From positions 10,474,486 to 10,538,485 of the forward strand of contig CM037870.1 in assembly GCA_021292105.1 (NCBI GenBank): a stretch of DNA of 64,000 bases, read 5' to 3'. Source of the DNA: Anadara kagoshimensis (lineage: Eukaryota; Mollusca; Bivalvia; Arcoida; Arcidae). The position numbers and the translations under genes were made by a program. Position 1 is the first letter of the stretch; each line of letters opens with the position of its first letter. Shown in pieces: positions 1-12,467 of this stretch. The notes below the pieces were generated by a model that searched no databases, had not been told where the DNA came from, and saw only the letters and a program-made list of their open reading frames with translations.

Positions 1-327
1 TTTAAGCATATACGTATGACGTCGTCCTTTGTCGTGTAGGCACACCTATCATAGCGTGTGTTATTGCATTCAGTGGTTAAATATCTGATGAATATGTTCT
101 ATAATCTGACAAATGAGCCAGAACTTTAACCAAAAATGTGATCAAAATTGCTTATAATTCCCGGTTTGATTGAAGATGTTTATCTTGTCGGTTACTATGG
201 AAACGTCTTAGTGTAATCCATAACAAGCTACTTAAAGCCCCAAGTTTTTCCAGTTGAACAACATTGTATGTGTAAAATAAAACTAATTATAGACCTCGAT
301 ATGATACAATATTATACCGTAGTACTA

Positions 328-538
328 AGCCTTCCAGAGCATCCGGCCTCACTTCCCTGGTACAAGCTACCCTCAGCTTTAGAACTTGAACAGTACTACT
401 AGTGTTATACAGTAATACATAGTGATTACCCTTCCAGAGCAACCGGCCTCACCTCCCTGGTGATAGTTCACGTTACCAGTATTAAATTTTTCACTTTGCT
501 TTAGAATTGTGACTTTGACATTGTATGTTTGTCAATTA
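328..538 (+). mobile_element. Two Penelope-like tail fragments in tandem
   Basis: CCTTCCAGAGCATCCGGCCT at about 329 and a fuller copy at 427-538 (CCGGCCTCACCTCCCTGG, CACTTTGCTTTAG, TGTATGTTTG). The AGTACTA-containing lead-in is also duplicated. Confidence 0.55.
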
Positions 539-556
539 TTAAACATCTGACCGCAT

Positions 557-684
557 TGTAACAACTCCTAATGAAGTTCGACGCCTAAAGAAGTCCGGAC
601 TTCATTAGGCGTTGTAGAACGGACTTCATTAGGCGTTGTAGACCGGACTTCATTAGGCGTCGGACTTTATTAGGAGTTGTTACA
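557..684. mobile_element. Short TIR element with internal 24-bp repeats
   Basis: Ends TGTAACAACTCCTAATGAAG and its inverted match (about 29 bp, two mismatches). The interior holds about three tandem copies of GGACTTCATTAGGCGTTGTA. Confidence 0.75.
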
Positions 685-2004
685 CCGATGTGATTGTGAT
701 TCAAAAGATGTTAATGGTTGCTCTAATTACCCTCAAAGCCTCAAATTTAAGAATGTTTGAACATTTTATGTGAAAAAAATAAGTCTGACATTGCTAAATA
801 AAATTATAAGGCCGCAGTTGTAAAAGAGGCTCATCCCGTGTGATGGAGAGAAATGCTAACGAACAAAGTAAACCATTCTTTTAATGTTTAAAAAACATAA
901 TATGTATTGAACGTTTTGATTAATATGTGCTAATTAGTCAGTGTAAGTGTTGAATACTGTATTTTTATAATTAATGTTCCAAATCTGGATCTTTGAGGTG
1001 AATCCTTAGCCTTTACAGAAGGTGATGGAATATTTGACTGTATGGGATTTAGTGTGTCTGTTGTGTTTAGCTATTGCCAACTACCTGTTGTAGCTATTGT
1101 GTACCTTGGAGTTATCTCTCTTGCCTTGTATTCAACATAACAGCAACGTAACGGCCGATGTTGCTCAGCATGATGTTTTTCTTTATTTATTTACGGTGTG
1201 AATCATAACTTAAGTACTATCAACAGCAATTTTCAATTTTTAAATTTTGAAGATAGCTAACATATAATATTATACAAATACATGTAGGTTTCTTTTTATC
1301 ATAAATTGCCAGTAATAACAAGATTCCTATAAACACCCATCTAGAATTTATCATTAAACACCAATTAATAGCTGAAAACTGCATTCTAATTTCTAAATGA
1401 CATGTAATTCCGCGATGTACTTTTTGAACATGTATTTTAACTTCTACTTATATATAATTAAGGTACAATAGTTACGTTTATAATATAATGACGCCATTAC
1501 ACAAGAATTATATCAAAGGAATGATCATCCACGTCACATATTTTCTCAAGAGATCGGAAGTCATACGTTTTAATAAAATCATGAAAGAATTTACTTTTTT
1601 CAGAAATGTAATGAGTTTTCATTCAAGTTTAATATAATTATTGATACATAACTCAAATTTTATCTGAAATATTACCGTGTCCTACCCAGAATGTCACAGA
1701 ATAATACTGGAAACTATCTGATAAAACAAGTGTTCTGTTTGCATTTAAGAAATACCTGTTACTTAAAGCGACTATGATGTCTTCCTGATTGGCACCTCAT
1801 TCTGTAGATTTGATAATCAGCTCTACTACCACTTGACTATATCCATGTACACGATACATGAATGATGTGATATTAAAAATATTATATTTACTGGGATTTA
1901 ATATGAAAAGTAATCTCGGCCACATAGATTTCCGAGTTATGTTCGGGTTTTCCTGTTCTAAATATTATTATGAATATAGTTAGTAGGTATTTTTACGGAA
2001 AAGT

Positions 2005-2195
2005 CTGTATAACTAGAGTTTCTCAACGTTAACGTTCCACGCCTGCCGTGACACGGGATATCAGTTTTGAGGGTCTTCCAAAGGACCTCGCCCGGTGGAT
2101 ATCATTTCTAAATGCTGAGTAAAGTCCCAACCTTTCTTCCAGTCTTGGTCAGACCCGCCCGGGATTCGAGCCCATAACCTCGACATACGCAGATA
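2005..2195 (-). mobile_element. SINE, 5'-truncated copy
   Basis: On the minus strand GGGCTCGAATCCCGG (B box) is followed by TGACCAAGACTGG and CCCGTGTCACGGCAGGCGTG. These are the same parts as the SINE at 52769. The A box is missing; a GA microsatellite begins where the head should be. Confidence 0.6.
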
Positions 2196-2216
2196 GTTTG
2201 AGAGAGAAAGAGATAG

Positions 2217-2219
<3 letters not shown>

Positions 2220-2272
<53 letters not shown>
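2220..2272. repeat. (AG)n microsatellite
   Basis: About 26 AG units. A second (AG)n tract lies at 2774-2815 and a third, interrupted, at 32133-32164. Confidence 0.95.
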
Positions 2273-2277
<5 letters not shown>

Positions 2278-2769
2278 ATTTTGTATATACTTTCCAAATA
2301 TCTGTGGTAAAAAGGACACAAAGAGGATTTATGTCTAAGTATTTGTAGAAAACAAGCGGTGAGAGACCGAGGGAGGAATCAGTATTTTTTCTAATATGCG
2401 AACATAAGTTATTGAACTCAGCATTGGCACAACATTACCATAAATAACATCTACAAAATAAGTTAGTCTGCTTTCAAAATGGTTTAATTTGTATTCACGT
2501 GCATATGGAACTCTTCAATGGGGGAGGTGATAAAGTCAAGCGCTAGACGGCTTTTTCGATCTATATTTATTGACAAGCACCTGTTAAGGTATTTCCTGTA
2601 ATGAATTAAACAACACGGGATGCAGAGTAAATAAGTTTTGTCTATAAAATAACTCTTAATCTTTTGAATAGGAATTTTATCAACTTATTTTATGTACTCA
2701 TTCACAGGTGATAGTTTGTAAATAGCTGTAAATATGTTATTGTTTGAAACCATTTTCATCCATTGTTCA

Positions 2770-2819
<50 letters not shown>

Positions 2820-3107
2820 AAATTTTTCTCAAGACATAAAAAGATAAATATCCGAAATTTGCTGATGTTTTAATCAGCTTTCGTTACTTTTACTGAAAAG
2901 TCAAAATATCGGCTGAAATAAATACCATTTGCAGCTACAGAAAAAGGGTAATCAACGTTGTGGACAATCCTTACAATTCCCCTTTTGAAGAATTTTATTG
3001 CCCCCTAGTGCATGTCGGGAAATTAGCATACTGCTTTTAACAAAGTTTTCTCAAAATATAATAGAAGTAGGCGATATCAAAATTATTGTGCTATCTTATA
3101 TTGGCTG

Positions 3108-3250
3108 TTTACCCTTCCTAAGCACATGGCTTCAATTCCCTGGTGAAAGTTGGCATTTTAACTTAATTTGACAGTTTTCAAAGATTTTCCTTTGAGATTA
3201 TTTATTATTTTGACATGGATTTATATTTATGTTATGATTATTTATTTTTG
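3108..3250 (+). mobile_element. Penelope-like tail fragment
   Basis: Diverged copy: ACCCTTCCTAAGCACATGGC, TTCCCTGGTGAAAGTTGGC, TTGACAGTTTTCAAAG and TGACATGGATTTA in the family order. Confidence 0.5.
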
Positions 3251-3324
3251 ATGAGGTTTATAAATCAGATGTCGACCGAAACTGCAAAAGTCTTTAGAGC
3301 TGTAAAAAGCTAAATACTAGTATA

Positions 3325-3390
3325 GTCATTCGGATGAGACTCAAAACCGAGGTCCCGTGTTTCTGTAAATGCTAAAGACTGTAGTGTTTG
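3325..3390 (+). mobile_element. SINE 3'-domain fragment
   Basis: GACTCAAAACCGAGGTCCCG and TGTTTCTGTAAATGCTAAAG align with the SINE 3' domain only. Confidence 0.4.
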
Positions 3391-3548
3391 AAAAAGAGTA
3401 AGCCCCTGTAGCCGCTACAGAGGACGCTTACAACTGAAAAACGTTTGAAACAGCAACGTAAAAGTCGCCAATTACTATAATGATATAAATTTAATGTTTA
3501 AAAAAACATTGTCAAACTTCAGGAAAAGGAGATTACCTCATTTTAAAT

Positions 3549-3550
3549 AT

Positions 3551-3609
<59 letters not shown>

Positions 3610-3611
3610 TC
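3549..3611. repeat. (TTTA)n microsatellite
   Basis: About 15 units. Similar tetranucleotide tracts occur at 4311-4360 (AAAT), 26215-26288 (imperfect) and 31911-31935. Confidence 0.95.
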
Positions 3612-3706
3612 ATTTTACTGTCTTTGTCTCCATTAGTAGACACTATCATAAACATTTGACATTTTATTATTTTCAGATATATTTGGTTTATAAAGATATA
3701 TAACCA

Positions 3707-3866
3707 CAAATATTTGGACTTTTTATGTCATATATCCTGTTTTTAGTTGCTCTGTCTATCATGGTGTCTCGGTTACTCAGATACAAATTTCTGCATCTTG
3801 TGTTAAATAAGAAAAACATACATCCGAACTTATTTGACTCCATACAAAAATACATATAATTACATT
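3707..3866 (+). repeat. Dispersed repeat pair, copy 1
   Basis: About 150 bp with roughly 93% identity by eye to 6868-7022, same orientation: CCTGTTTTTAGTTGCTCTG, GGTTACTCAGATACAAATTT and ACTTATTTGACTCCATACAA. It starts with the TGTCATATA motif shared with the P1 palindromes. Confidence 0.7.
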
Positions 3867-4320
3867 AATATACTAGTTTATACTGTTCTTATATAAAATA
3901 TACATCCAGAGAGCATGCACTATGAACAAATAGAAGCAACCAAACGGTTTGAAAGTCGGAAAGAAAACTGTTAAATTACTTGTAACATCAGAACAAAAAC
4001 AATTGGTACAAGGGTTTCTTCCTGAACGCGAATTGTGTTTCATGAACAAAAAGTTGGTATTGCAGGTTTTATTTTTTTTAAAATACAGAATATATTCATC
4101 AATTTATTTATATGGTGCTTGTAACTCCATGCTAGTTAATATGTTGTGAGATGTAATATTCGAGGAGACTGGTTTAAATAAGAGTTTCACTCTAGTTACA
4201 GAATCCTTTATTTATTGTATTTGTGATTTTGCATCGTGTATGTTCATTTAAAAATAAATAAGGTTTAAACAAAAATCCGAATTTGCTGTCAGTAGTTTTA
4301 TTTAAAAGCCAAATAAATAA

Positions 4321-4359
<39 letters not shown>

Positions 4360-4375
4360 ACCTGAGACTTATAAA

Positions 4376-4440
4376 TGATGTTAATCACAAGAACTTTCAC
4401 CAGGGAAGTGAGGCCGGGAGTTCTGGAAGGGTAAACACCT
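4376..4440 (-). mobile_element. Penelope-like tail fragment (core only)
   Basis: Minus-strand core ACCCTTCCAGAACTCCCGGC and CTCACTTCCCTGGTGAAAG next to an AAAT microsatellite. Confidence 0.5.
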
Positions 4441-5148
4441 GGACAGATGTGACTCTCATACTGTGACAGATATTGTGGTTAGAAGACATTTTCAACAAGG
4501 TTAGGCTATAGGAGATGTAATATTATATATGTGTAAATATTATTCAGTGCACGTTCAAAGTCAGGAGTGTATAATTTTCGTTCCAAGTTATTTGGCGGCT
4601 ATGGTATTGGCAAGAATACGGTGTACTTATAGTATATCATTAACTATAATGTAAATCCTAGAATTAAGAGATGGTTTATGTTATCCAGTAGTATTGTAAA
4701 TCCCTATATCACAAATCTTATTTCTTTAAACATATTGGGAATAATAGAATAATATAATTTTTTCATGCTATTAGGAAATAAACCGATAAAAATCACCGTG
4801 AAATTATCTCGACCATACTCGCTCCAAAAGCATTTGACCGACATCGTTCGATACCTGTCGTTGAGAGTTTTACAACCATTGGTCCAATAGTGTATAGTTT
4901 GTTTTTCTTTTTTTTACTAGTTACTTTTGTTTGTCGTTTCGTGTTTTTTTATTACACTGGTTATGTTGAAGTACAGTTTAAACTAAAATGGTTTTTATAA
5001 AAAATCAGCAAGACCAATAACACAGTTTAAATAATGACGGGACAAGGTTATTAAAATTCAATGATTCAACATCACAGCTTATGTTGAACCCATATAGCTT
5101 TGTTACAACGCATTTGGTAACAAATATTTAAACATCTGCTAGAAATAG

Positions 5149-5247
5149 TGTCATATACCATTTTTTTAATTTAATCATAAAATACATTCAAAAAATGGTA
5201 TTTTTTAAATGTATTTTATGATTAAATTCAAAAAATGGTATATGACA
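5149..5247. mobile_element. Palindromic MITE family P1, inverted dimer (99 bp)
   Basis: Ends TGTCATATACCATTTTTT and AAAAAATGGTATATGACA are perfect inverted repeats. Internally it holds two fused copies of the 58-bp unit in opposite orientation. It is flanked by ATAG on both sides (5145-5148 and 5248-5251), a 4-bp target duplication. Confidence 0.8.
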
Positions 5248-5589
5248 ATAGAATACACAGCATCAGTATATCAGTCCGAGTTGTTGATATGACAAATAGT
5301 AGATATCTGATGTAGCTTTCCTTCTTCTGGTTTGATTTGGGCATCTAGGTAATCGGTTATAGAATTAATGACATTATTAGTAGTGATGAATTCACCGAAC
5401 TGAATGATAATAATAAAGTCACTTCAATCTACGAAGTTTTGGTGATACTTTATCATGTGTTGTGGCAGTATTTTATCGGTTGCTCTAATTATTACCAAGT
5501 ATTTGTCATAATGCTTCAATGTATGTTTCGTTCTGATAAATTTACATTGACTTATTCATAGAAATATTAACATGAAAAATCTGAGAATT

Positions 5590-5995
5590 GCTTCTCTTGC
5601 TTATGCCCCATTTGTTTTATGATAGAGGTTGTTCCAAACACGGGAACTTTATACAATGAAGCAAGCTTCTTACAAATAATTGTTTTGTCAGTGATTTTGA
5701 AAGCCTAGACTCACCAAGACCTCAAAAAGCTTTATGGCCGTCATCACATTGCTGTTGATATGTATAATTTATCTATCCAAAATTACCCCGGGTACTTTTG
5801 ACATGCCATATTTTCATGTTTCCGTCATTCTTAAATTTCATTTCACACGTGGCGGGTTTAGCTAGCTGTACTGGAAGTGTTTTTCTGGAGCACCTGACCA
5901 GCCTATGTTCCCTCCTAGTGAAATTTCACATTTATCTTAATTTGATAGTTTATTTCACAAAGGTTTTTTTTATTCCTAAAGGATTTTGATTAGAA
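5590..5995 (+). mobile_element. Penelope-like element fragment with RT C-terminus and tail
   Basis: Contains CTCAAAAAGCTTTATGGCCG followed by TCATCAC near 5723-5750, which reads LKKLYGRHH, then the 3' tail with ACACGTGGCGGGT and TAGCTAGCT. The short ORF here is part of the dead element. Confidence 0.7.
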
Positions 5996-6867
5996 CATGG
6001 ACCGGTAATACCATATGTGTATGTTTGATTAAATAAGGTCAGTACTTGTCTGTCCTGAAAAACAAAAAAAAACAAAAAAAAAACAAAAAAAAAAAAAAAA
6101 ACCCATAAGATTCATATAAATGATCATCATTCATTCCACTCAATACGCAAATACAATAATGTAATGGTACTTTGAACGACAAAAATCTTGTTACATGGCG
6201 AAGGCACCAGTTGCTTCAAACAACATTACACAATGTCTGTTAAAATCAGAAGAAACTATGTTTACCTATAATGATTTTTACATCATCAGACATTTTGGAA
6301 TAGTTATACCATATTTCTCGAATCATAAATAATTACAGAGACAAGTTTGTGAAATGATGGACTAGTAAGCCAGATCGTGTCCTATCTCCGATTTAGTTGG
6401 AGATGTTCATCTAGTATTCACTAGCAAGCGAGAAGTGTTCCATTAAGCTTGCTAATTGAGCATTATTGTAACTGCAAAAAAGGATGGAAAAGGTATGTTT
6501 GTAGCTTTTATTAAAAACTCTGTAAAATAAACTACACGAAAGCCAGAAAGACAGAAACTCCTCAAGGGTTGTTGTTATTTTACATATTCTTCTTCAACTG
6601 CTAGGCAAAATAAGACTAGTTCTCGGAATTTTTTTTGCAAATTTTGGATAACTAAAAGTGCAATAAATGTGAGTGTCATGGCCGTATAAAGTCTTACGAT
6701 TTTAAGCAATCTTTGGAGTTGTATGGTTGAGGACTATGATATAGTTTATTGTGGCAAACGGTTACCTGCGAAATCGTTCGAGAATATGAAATGTCTGACT
6801 TTGACAGATAATTTTCACGGTAACAAAATATTTTTGGCAAAAAGTAAAAGCACCAGTTGAACGAATT

Positions 6868-7022
6868 CCAATATGTGGATTTCTTATGTCATATACCCTG
6901 TTTTTAGTTGCTCTGCCTATCGTGGTGTCCCGGTTACTCAGATACAAATTTCTGCATTTTGTGTTAAATAATAAAAACATACAACCGAACTTATTTGACT
7001 CCATACAAAAATACATTTAATG
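6868..7022 (+). repeat. Dispersed repeat pair, copy 2
   Basis: Second copy of the 3707-3866 repeat. The minus-strand ORF at 6762-7016 lies inside it and is not a gene. Confidence 0.7.
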
Positions 7023-8159
7023 TATATTTAAGTATGCATTACTGTTTAAGGTCGTGAGTTTTATGGATAACAATTTTCCTTCGCTTTGAAAGGTCGTCTA
7101 TATCACAATGCTCAATGGAATGAGACACAACCATTGCCAATATTCCTTATTGCATTATCAGACAGAACCTTATTATCAAGCTTAATGACGATTCCATATT
7201 GTCAAGGTGGCATTAAGAACAAAATCTTGTAATGCGTGTAATATTCGCTACACTGTGATATAAGAAAGAATGGTGTGGAGTGAAGTATTGGAGTTTTACG
7301 CCCCAGTGAAATTTTTTACGTTTGTGGATGATGGAGGAATCCGGAGTGCCTATAGAAAAGAACCGACCTTAAACAAGCTGACAAACTTCCTTACAATAGG
7401 ATAAGTCCAGAGTCGAATTTGAACTTAAGCGATGAGAGGGAATTTACACCACTCGGCCAACGACGTCATGGATATAAGAAAGATAATTATGTTTCGTTAT
7501 TGATACCGAAGGAGCACACATACATATATTGTGACATATTTGAATCCACGAAGATACATTTACAACACTAAAAGATCTCCCATTCCAGTCCCTCAGTCCC
7601 CCTCCCCGAACATTGAACTGAACTCGATATAAATAAAAGAACCTAAACTTAACCTCTTTAACCCCACTCCACTCCAACTCTACTGTCTGCTTCATATATA
7701 TCTTACCTGAATCTTAAACTAAATTCTGCAATAGTGTAAGTTTATCTTCATCATTAGAATAAACTGCAGACTTTGTTGTTTTAATGCTCCGAGTACCGTA
7801 CTTTTGAGTTTTTTTAAAAGCTGTCTTAATCATCATTTATTTGTTTCCTCTATATTAGAGATTTAACATGTGAAAATATCATATATACAAATTAATATCG
7901 AAAAAAATTATTTTAACAAACCATTGAAAAAGCATTTTAATTGCCGTTATACTCTAAAAATTAAGCATGCAAGAATCACTTTCTGGTATATGCTTGGTAA
8001 TTATGTCTAGAAATTAAATCATAAAATTGTTATTTAAACTGCAGCCTTTAATAAATCTATATAAATTATTACTGTTTGATTTGGTAATTAACCTTAATTT
8101 TCAAATTGCACTTTCGCAAATTTAGCTTGTTTTCTATGACAATTAACGCAGCGGAAAAC

Positions 8160-8850
8160 CTACATCATTTCCCGGTGGAAGTTAAAGTTATATTACTTAA
8201 TTTGCAAGTTTTGGAAAGTTTTCACCCGGGTTTTGGGATTTTGATTGGAATAACCGGCGTTGGACATTTGAGCAAAGGCATGGGACAAAAGAGCGAAAAT
8301 AACGGACGTTTGAGCGTCGAAGTAATGGGCATTTGAGCGACAGAATTTTAACCCATTTAAGCGAAATTCTAAATATTTGGTAGACATTTGAGCGACATTT
8401 TTTCTTGTACCTTGCTTACCATTGGGATGTGGATGTAGGATTTTGGGTAGGGAAAATGTTTCTAAAAACACCAAATTAAAATTTATAAAATCCATTAACA
8501 GTCTAGCACTACATCTCATAAAAGTGTTAAAATTTGGTAAAATTTACAGGATAAAGCTTAAAGTAAAATAACATATCGATTCATGTAAATATGCTGCAAT
8601 CGACTTCACTATTTGCATATTTCTGATAAAATTCTCGCAAATATTCAGACTTTTCTCTCTCTAACCTTCATATGGGAGCAGAAAGTAGATTTAAACTGTC
8701 GCTCAAATGTCCGTTATTAAATACAGGTAATCTTTGAAAGCTGTCGCTCAAATGTCCACTAAAATCTCGCTCAAATGTCAACTATGAGCTTTTTTAATTT
8801 TCGCTCAAATTTCCGGTATGTTTGCGGTCGATATGCTACTTTACAAGTTA
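8160..8850 (+). mobile_element. Penelope-like tail split by a TGAGCG-repeat element
   Basis: 8160-8246 carries the tail up to TTTTGATTGG; the expected continuation GGTATGTTTG appears only at about 8816. The intervening block is a separate inverted-repeat element, so this is a nested insertion. Confidence 0.55.
8250..8820. mobile_element. Inverted-repeat element with reiterated GACATTTGAGCG motifs
   Basis: The left part has five diverged GGACATTTGAGCG motifs (about 8260, 8302, 8325, 8351, 8381). The right part has four in the opposite orientation (about 8698, 8741, 8765, 8801). The overlapping short ORFs are artefacts of the repeats. It looks like a non-autonomous DNA transposon with subterminal repeats; superfamily unknown. 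Confidence 0.6.
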
Positions 8851-9129
8851 TATTGATAGTTTGGGAAAGATCCCAGTGTGGACCCCAAAACAATAACAAT
8901 GTTTTACTTTGAAACATTTTTATCTTTGCGAATTTACCTATATATTGTATATCATACATGCATACTTAGACAAGTATGTTTGCAATAATTTTAGTACATT
9001 TTTGGTTTTTTTGTTTGGGAAAAAATTCACTTATCCCAGAGTCGCGGGCAAATATGAATATGGATTTTGCAGCCGTGTGATTGGATGTTAGTGGTCATAA
9101 AATGTATCATTTCAATAAATTGTGTGAAT

Positions 9130-9345
9130 TGTATGATTTATGTGTAAGGCTAGCTATGAGTATACAACAGGCGCTAACCTTCCGGAGCACCCGGCCTCAT
9201 TTCTCTACAGAAGTTCGCGTGTTTTACAGTATTTGTCAGTTTTCAAGCTTTTTGTTGAAGCACCTACTGTAGATAGCTACAACCTCCACGTGTGAAATCA
9301 AAATTGAGAATTTAAGGAACATAGAACTATGAGAAAATTAAAGCT
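9130..9345. mobile_element. Penelope-like tail copies in inverted orientation
   Basis: 9130-9262 is plus (GGCTAGCTATGAG, CTTCCGGAGCACCCGGCCTC). 9263-9345 abruptly switches to minus (TAGCTACAACCTCCACGTGT, AACATAGAACTATG). Confidence 0.55.
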
Positions 9346-9804
9346 TCGTGAAGAAAACACTAATGTTTGTGATTCATGAACACATTAAATGTACAATCTG
9401 CCCTGGCGAACACGTCAATCCAAATGGTAATCAAATATGTACTTACATATCGTAACCAATTAAAATAAGATAAGCTCGATATTTGCTTCTTCTTGATACT
9501 TGATTTTGACGTCTATAAAAATGTGATTATTGGTTAAATGATGTGTTAAACTAAGTGTTTCTTTAATAGTTCATCACTTGACTTATCGGCCGTGCTGATT
9601 ATCCTAACAAGTCTATCACGCAAGCACAATTTGTCCTAAAGTCTGGTAGTGATAAGTGCTTCAATCGATCTAATGTTAACACGAAAGCCAAGTATCTAAA
9701 ACACATTCAACAAATTAAACAAATTAACTCGAAATTGGTGTTCAACAATTGAATAACAAAAAATACAGTTTGTCTGAAAAATTTTCTCTTATTCCTCTGA
9801 TAGC

Positions 9805-9950
9805 TGGTTGTGATAAAAATTAACATACCAATCCATGTCCAAACCACAATTCATAAGCAAAGAAAAAACTTTGAAACTGACCATTTGAGTGAACACGTGA
9901 ACTTCTACAAGGGACTAGGACATCTGGAAAAGACGCAATTGATGACACCG
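9805..9950 (-). mobile_element. Penelope-like tail fragment
   Basis: ACATACCAATCCATGTCCAA, AGCAAAGAAAAAACTTTGAA, then a diverged core. The ORF at 9810-10127 is made from this tail and a poly-T element. Confidence 0.5.
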
Positions 9951-9972
9951 ATTTTTAATCCATTTCTTAATG

Positions 9973-10062
9973 TTGTAACAACCCACTTTGAAAAAATTAC
10001 GCACTTTGATTTTTTTTTTTTTTTTTTCAAATTTCGTATTTTATCAAAGTGGGTTGCTACAA
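9973..10062. mobile_element. Short TIR element with poly-T core
   Basis: TTGTAACAACCCACTTTGA at the left and TCAAAGTGGGTTGCTACAA at the right are inverted repeats with one mismatch. The ends resemble those at 557-684. Confidence 0.75.
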
Positions 10063-10611
10063 TATATATTACATGCCAATCATTTAGACAAAATTGTCAA
10101 CATCAATTGCGTTCCAGGGAAAAATAAATCTCTGTACGTATGGTTTCTAGGGACAACAGAATTGCAAAATGACAAAAATCCGTATTTCCTAAGCAGTTTC
10201 TACCGTCTTTGCGCAAGAATTGCTATTATATTCCAAAAGGGACGTCCTATATATTAAAAAACGATGCGAAATATTGATAAAAATGGTATAAAAGGTGTTT
10301 CTGAATTACATAAACCGTTTGCAGTAATTTGCATGTATCTACCGGTGTATACATAACCACAGTTTGTGTAATCAAAAATCGAAAGAAATATAAATTTAAA
10401 AAAAAACTCCCATTAAAATGATGCAAACTGGCATTTATTTCTTTTCTGAGAAAATAAAGACTTCTGTTTAGAAACACTATTATAAACGGGTGAAATTAAG
10501 GATCATTATGGCAAGAACATGCATTGCACTAACATTTAGTTAATCAAATTTATCGATATTAAACCTTAAACAACATGTCAAACGCATTATTTTCAATCCA
10601 TTGCTTAAATA

Positions 10612-10745
10612 AAATCAAACATATCGGTCCATGTCCAAATCACAATCCAAAAACCAAAGCAAAAAATGAAAACTGGCAAAATCAGTTTAACGCGAGAACT
10701 TCTCCCGGGGCAGCGAGTCTGCGTACCCTGCAAGGGCAAGCACCT
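10612..10745 (-). mobile_element. Penelope-like tail fragment
   Basis: CATATCGGTCCATGTCCAAA, CACAATCCAAAAACC and a diverged core ending in CAAGGGCAAGCACC. This is the last family member before a gap of about 10.6 kb without one. Confidence 0.55.
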
Positions 10746-11054
10746 TAATATAAAACAAGTATGATATGCACTTAAATTCAAGAAAGAACAATTACCAAAC
10801 AGAAGATTAGAAGAACTAACTATCCCAAATCAACATAAGAAGAACAAACAAGCTGAGCATCTAGAAATTAAGGAGACAAAGGGAACAGTAACATTAATCG
10901 CATATAATTCCATTTTGACAACATATGGACAAAACAATCATGAAAATATAGTTTTTATTAAAACAAACAAACAGAATATTTTTCGAATATTGAAGTCAAT
11001 CCCAAAATGGAAAAATGATAGCGCATCGAAGTACAAATGTTAATTTTACGTTAT

Positions 11055-11112
11055 GTCATATACCATTTTTTAAATTTAATCATAAAATACATTTAAAAAA
11101 TGGTATATGACA
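11055..11112. mobile_element. Palindromic MITE family P1, 58-bp unit
   Basis: 22-bp perfect terminal inverted repeats beginning TGTCATATACC around a 14-bp centre; flanked by GTTA on both sides (11051-11054, 11113-11116). Confidence 0.85.
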
Positions 11113-12213
11113 GTTACAATATGGACCGGTCAGACTTGCGACAGAGATTCTATTATCATGTTTTTACCATGTTATACTATGGTTAACCATGTGGCAATGT
11201 TATCGAACCGTCTTGCCATCATTAAAAGCAGTTGCTGTTTATCATTATTTATCACCATTTAGTCGTTATCTGTGGTTCTCATGTAAAATCTGCAGTTATT
11301 TAATCAGCAATATATCAATATTTTCGTGTTTTTGTTCAGTGTATATACAAATGGTGGACTGGCCATGGATTATTAAACACGTGGAACCTAGGGTATTTCA
11401 GCAATGAACCTTTTAGAAAATGAACAATGGTATCACGCTTTAGTCTCTTTTGGCATGTTTTAAATTTGAGTGTATGAAGAGTTGGAATTTGCCTACTTGA
11501 CTAGGAATCTGAATTTCTTTTTTGATTACATCATTGTATTGCATCATGTAGAATCTCCAATCCAGCCCAGTGGGTGCTCAAAAATACATATTTGGCCAAT
11601 TGAAATCATGATACATTTTGGCAAATTAAGCTATACATAAGAAATCATTGTATTGTTGAAAGTGTTTATATATTGGGGATATAAAATAGTATTAAAAAAA
11701 CATAAAAACATTCACGGAGTACAATAGTTGTAGATGGACTAAATAGAAAATGGAATGACCAGTTATCGTATGTTAAGTTATATACAGTTATTGATTGATT
11801 GACTCGGTGATCAATGCTTCAGCAGTGTTCTCTGATGCTTCGGTAGCAAAGAGTGTATGAGGAAATAATACATCAGGATAATTGAATGGTGGATTTGTCG
11901 TCTTTTAGTTAATTTTGTCTTTTATGTTTTTTTTATTTTTATTATCAATTAATTATTTGTTATCCTTGTAGCGCATTTCATTTGATTTGATGTTAGTGCT
12001 TTTGTTTGCGTTTTATTTAATAGATTTGGTATACAGACAATGTCTCCTACGTTCAAAGACTTTGAAATTTATTCTTAATTTATAATTCTAAGAGGGGGTT
12101 TAAAAAAGAACTTGTACGAATTTTAAAATAAATAAATAAATAAAATAATTGCAATTTGCAAGTCGCAAAATTGTCATATGCTGTCCATATTATCCAAGAA
12201 TCATAGACTGACC

Positions 12214-12271
12214 TGTCATGTGTTACTTTTGAATTTTTATGAAATAATACATTTAAAAGTACCACATGACA
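12214..12271. mobile_element. Palindromic MITE family P2, 58-bp unit
   Basis: TGTCATGTGTTACTTTTGAA paired with TTAAAAGTACCACATGACA; flanked by GACC on both sides (12210-12213, 12272-12275). Confidence 0.85.
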
Positions 12272-12422
12272 GACCTGTCGCTAACTATGATCTTTTAACA
12301 ACAGTTAAAATTCGATTTTTGAGGAGGGGAAATTATAAAATTAAAACATAGAGTAAAAACCACATGTAACTAATAGTTTTATTGCACTGTCTCATGCCAT
12401 TTTTTAAAATTTCAATTTACAT

Positions 12423-12467
12423 TGTCATATACCACTATTGAATATACTTTAAAAATGGTACATTACA
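12423..12467. mobile_element. Degenerate family P1 element
   Basis: TGTCATATACCACTATTGAA to AAAAATGGTACATTACA; arms partly eroded and no clear target duplication. Confidence 0.4.

Noticed and set aside
2538..2585. Possible fourth hammerhead copy on the minus strand (GAAAAAGCCGTCTAGCGC)
   Set aside because: The 3' half is similar, but the 5' core and stem I complement are not recognisable. Too weak to call.
7444..7695. 83-residue minus ORF
   Set aside because: No recognisable domain, unusual only for slightly higher GC; no supporting exon structure.
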